The position numbers were made by a program, and so were the translations under genes. The notes beneath the pieces were generated by a model, which did no database searches, was not told the DNA's origin, and saw nothing but the letters and a program-made list of their open reading frames with translations. This document shows, one piece after another, positions 61,201 through 64,000 of a stretch of DNA of 64,000 nucleotides. The stretch's first letter is position 1. Each line of letters starts with the position of its first letter. The DNA lies in contig VTFK01000026.1 in NCBI GenBank assembly GCA_009617715.1, positions 124,001 to 188,000 of the forward strand, read 5' to 3'. The stretch comes from Plectrocnemia conspersa (taxonomy: Eukaryota > Arthropoda > Insecta > Trichoptera > Polycentropodidae).

Positions 61201-63830
61201 TTTACTTTCCTAGTACAAAATCAATGAACAAAAAAGAAGACGAGTAAGTGCAACCAAGAGCGAACTCTTTATAGTAAGAATAAATGCACCAACTTTTAAC
61301 TTTCCGTTCAAATATAAAAACTAGGCCGAAACAACTTAAGTGTGGTTAGGAATCTAAACTGCAAACTTACTTGAATTAGTGTACGAGTTAATACGATGTG
61401 AACATGATAAATTTTCTTGACAAAAAAAGTAATACCACTTATATTTTTGTTGCCTCTCCCACGCTCTTACTTCATATTATATCGTATTGGTACACTTGGG
61501 ACTTATCAGATATATTGATGTTTATTACGTTGATATTTTTAACGTCATAACATACTTAGATCGTCCTAATCTATATATTAATCACTACTCATGACATCTA
61601 GCAAATTTAGATCTAAATATACATTAATTTGGTAGGTAGTATGGGTTCAATTGCTTTTCAAATCAAATATACAGAAACAAATTCAAATTCTAGATCAGAA
61701 TACTTGCGTTGCAAAAAGTGCATTTGCACTAAGAAACCCTCTCGGAATCTCTAGAGATTTTCTACATAATCTCGAAAATATTCAGCCTCATATATCGGTA
61801 TATGTTTAACAAAAATCTATTAAAAATCAAGATTTTTACCACATGTTGAATAATGCACAGACTGAGAAAAAACGTGTTAAAAGCGTAATAAATAAAACCA
61901 GTCTACTTGCCGAACAAGTGCGTGAGTACGTTATTCAGAAATCAGAAATTCAGATGAATTAGGTAAATGCATACTCAAAGGGTCCATTTGAAGATAAACA
62001 AGGATCAATCGATGCCTTTGCAAATTATATCGTATTAACAACTCGATGGAATGCGCTACTCCTAATTACAGTGTTGCAGACTATGCAAACTGCAAATATT
62101 AAAAAAATAGGCAGGAAAAAATATCATCTTTCATTTCGACTAGCGTATTAAAATACATACGTAACGTACTTCTATGAGAAAATTGATTCAAAACTACCAC
62201 CATTTTGAGACAAATGATAGTTCATCCTAACTCGCAATAAGCTGAGCTAAGCCAAGCATCAACCGAGGCTTAAAAAACCAGAGAAGCAGCCGCTTCCCAC
62301 TTTACGTCAACATTCGACCTACTCCAATATCCAGTTTAACCCGAACTTCAGTGACTATTGGATTTTACTAGCAAATCAAATATTCATACAAACTGTACTT
62401 GGACTCAAAAACAAGATAATATGTATAGCATTTAAATACACATATATAACTTTGCTTTCCATTTATATATAAAATTAAATAAATATGTTTATAGCAAGCA
62501 AATATTGATATTATAAGAAACATTCAAGCTTTTAAAGCACTCAGTTATATAGATATTCAATACTGTTTGCTAAAATAATTAAATCAACTCGTTAATAAAA
62601 ACTTTATTTATAAAAGTTGCAGACGTCTGAATTTTAACGTTCATCATTTTTTCATATATATTCCAAAATGTAATTACTTTTATTGGGCGAAGAACTCTTT
62701 TTACGATCAAAAAAATAAAGATAAATTTCGGTAAAGGAATATATAACGTTTGTAGATTAGTTGAATTATAAGTACGCTAAAAATAAAAATCAATCTACTT
62801 ATTGGAAACAAATAAATTTAGGGAAAGTAAAAATATTTTTTTTAGTGTTTTCTTTTATGCAGCAAAAATAATTTAAAAAGCACAATATTGTACTTTTTAT
62901 ATTTTTTTATTATGTATAATATAAATGTTTCTGTGAAGTTATATTTTCACTAGTACAAATATAATTGTATCAACTGTCTCAGCAAAATCATATCTGAATA
63001 TATTTTTATCGTTACGTACATTATACATAATATTTCATCTTGCAATAATATAATTAAACTAATAGGCGCTAGTAAAATTATGTACTGCTCTAAATTTTTT
63101 ATGTCAGTCAATTTTAAAATTAACTAACTTAAACGAATTCACTAAGTTATAGAACTTTCATTATGTCATGTTGGGTTTAACTGGTTTATATTTTCACTAA
63201 TAGAAATATAAATCAATCGATAAAAATATATTTGGATATGAATTCACTAAAATGCTAATGAAAATATATTTTCACTGGTAATACACTTATACTGTAACAT
63301 ATTTATGATAAAAACTAATATAAAATTACTATATGTACACAAGTTTTTTATGTAATTTTAATAAATACATATATTTTTTGCTAATTTATAAATTTATTTT
63401 GAAAATATCATTTTTTTTATTTAAACAGATTAATTTTTAAAAATATCTGGCTCCTAAAATTAAAATAAATTAGGAATACTGAGAATTAGTATTCCTAATT
63501 TCTACTATCTGCATTAGTATACCAATGTAATTTATTTTCTTCGCAATATGTTGGAAGCCTAATACGGACAGAAAGCTCATGATTACAATTATGTTATTAT
63601 TGTTTTTGATTTTTCATGAATTCTACTCAATATATACAAATAGGTTTTTGCATATAACTACTATTATTCTTACGATTTTTATAGAGAAAATTTACCTTAT
63701 CTATATATTTTAAATATTCAATGCCGTATCCTTGTTTTTTATAATTACTTATAATAGTATAATTATATAAATAATTCTGACATGAAATGCTAAATTTGTG
63801 TAAGCTATTTTATCAAAAGGATATGGTTAG
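61201..63830. other. AT-rich non-coding DNA
   Basis: I see no gene, RNA or repeat that I can name. Confidence 0.5.
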
Positions 63831-64000
63831 AGCAGGTTAGTGCCATTTCACTTGAAGTTCTTTTTGGCGTCTTAAAAGCTCGTCTCGGCAGCACTCATGG
63901 AAATACCGGAAACGTGAGTAGATGTAATGAAAACATTCACGGCCTAGTGATTTGAATTTAAATTCAATTATGCGACCCGGTCGCTGAAGCCCTGGCGCTC
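63831..64000. other. GC-richer block cut by the window end
   Basis: It contains a donor-like AAAC|GTGAGTAG at about 63912 (+) but no supported reading frame upstream. The block continues past the window. Confidence 0.3.

Noticed and set aside
63890..63925. Donor-like CGGAAACGTGAGTAG near the window end
   Set aside because: A good donor string, but no supported reading frame or acceptor before it.
1..64000. CRISPR array, bacterial operon or prophage
   Set aside because: No regularly spaced repeats, no ribosome-binding-site-led gene strings; the DNA is eukaryotic in every visible respect.

Overview
The window reads as arthropod, most likely insect, nuclear DNA. It is strongly AT-rich and gene-poor. 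It holds long (TA)n tracts, tRNA-headed SINE-like repeats, decayed LINEs and many remnants of Tc1/mariner and hAT DNA transposons. No bacterial or organellar gene layout is present. I cannot name the species; a sap-sucking or other AT-rich insect is only a guess from the hAT types.

Only one coding exon is firmly supported: a single LDL-receptor class A module at 45230-45352 on the minus strand, with good splice sites on both sides and phase 1-1 symmetry. It belongs to a larger LDLR/LRP/perlecan-type gene whose other exons I do not find here, so much of the window may be intron of that gene. A second, much weaker candidate is a signal-peptide-like first exon at 17908-17991 (+). Most other open frames are chance frames in AT-rich DNA or in scattered GC-richer low-repeat blocks (for example 8200-8670, 15000-15760, 30540-31290, 35850-36540, 36860-37440, 39720-40440, 43440-43860, 52345-53060, 56440-56960, 60780-61200). 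These blocks show no recognisable domain and may be regulatory.

The rest is a transposon graveyard. From left to right: an ACCGGTATT-type hAT fragment (1930-2125); interspersed family B (2608-3225, 34555-34850, 38440-38968 minus, 42802-43355, 55692-56350); a LINE reverse transcriptase remnant (4490-4970); a tRNA-headed SINE-like family, all three copies on the minus strand (9828-10154, 22419-22716, 55275-55632); a doubtful hAT (16166-17370); a mariner transposase remnant (18845-19545); a hAT terminus (24909); a Tc1 remnant (31800-32130); a foldback element next to a 5S rRNA-derived fragment (41782-42224); a second LINE RT fragment (46721-46903); a TIR element with a large internal hairpin (47313-48305); a hAT transposase pseudogene (51163-51628); an intact-boundary hAT with perfect 8-bp target duplications (53859-54965); and a nested pair in which a 644-bp hAT-like MITE (58164-58807, perfect 8-bp duplication) sits inside an older hAT (57513-59778).

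The observation I find most worth following is that the hAT-like elements share one plan: a short TIR followed by crowded, self-complementary subterminal motifs that differ by family (CTCGAG, CCCGGG, ACCGGT, GAACCG). Two of them have closely related TIRs but different subterminal motifs. I found no convincing new host gene system.
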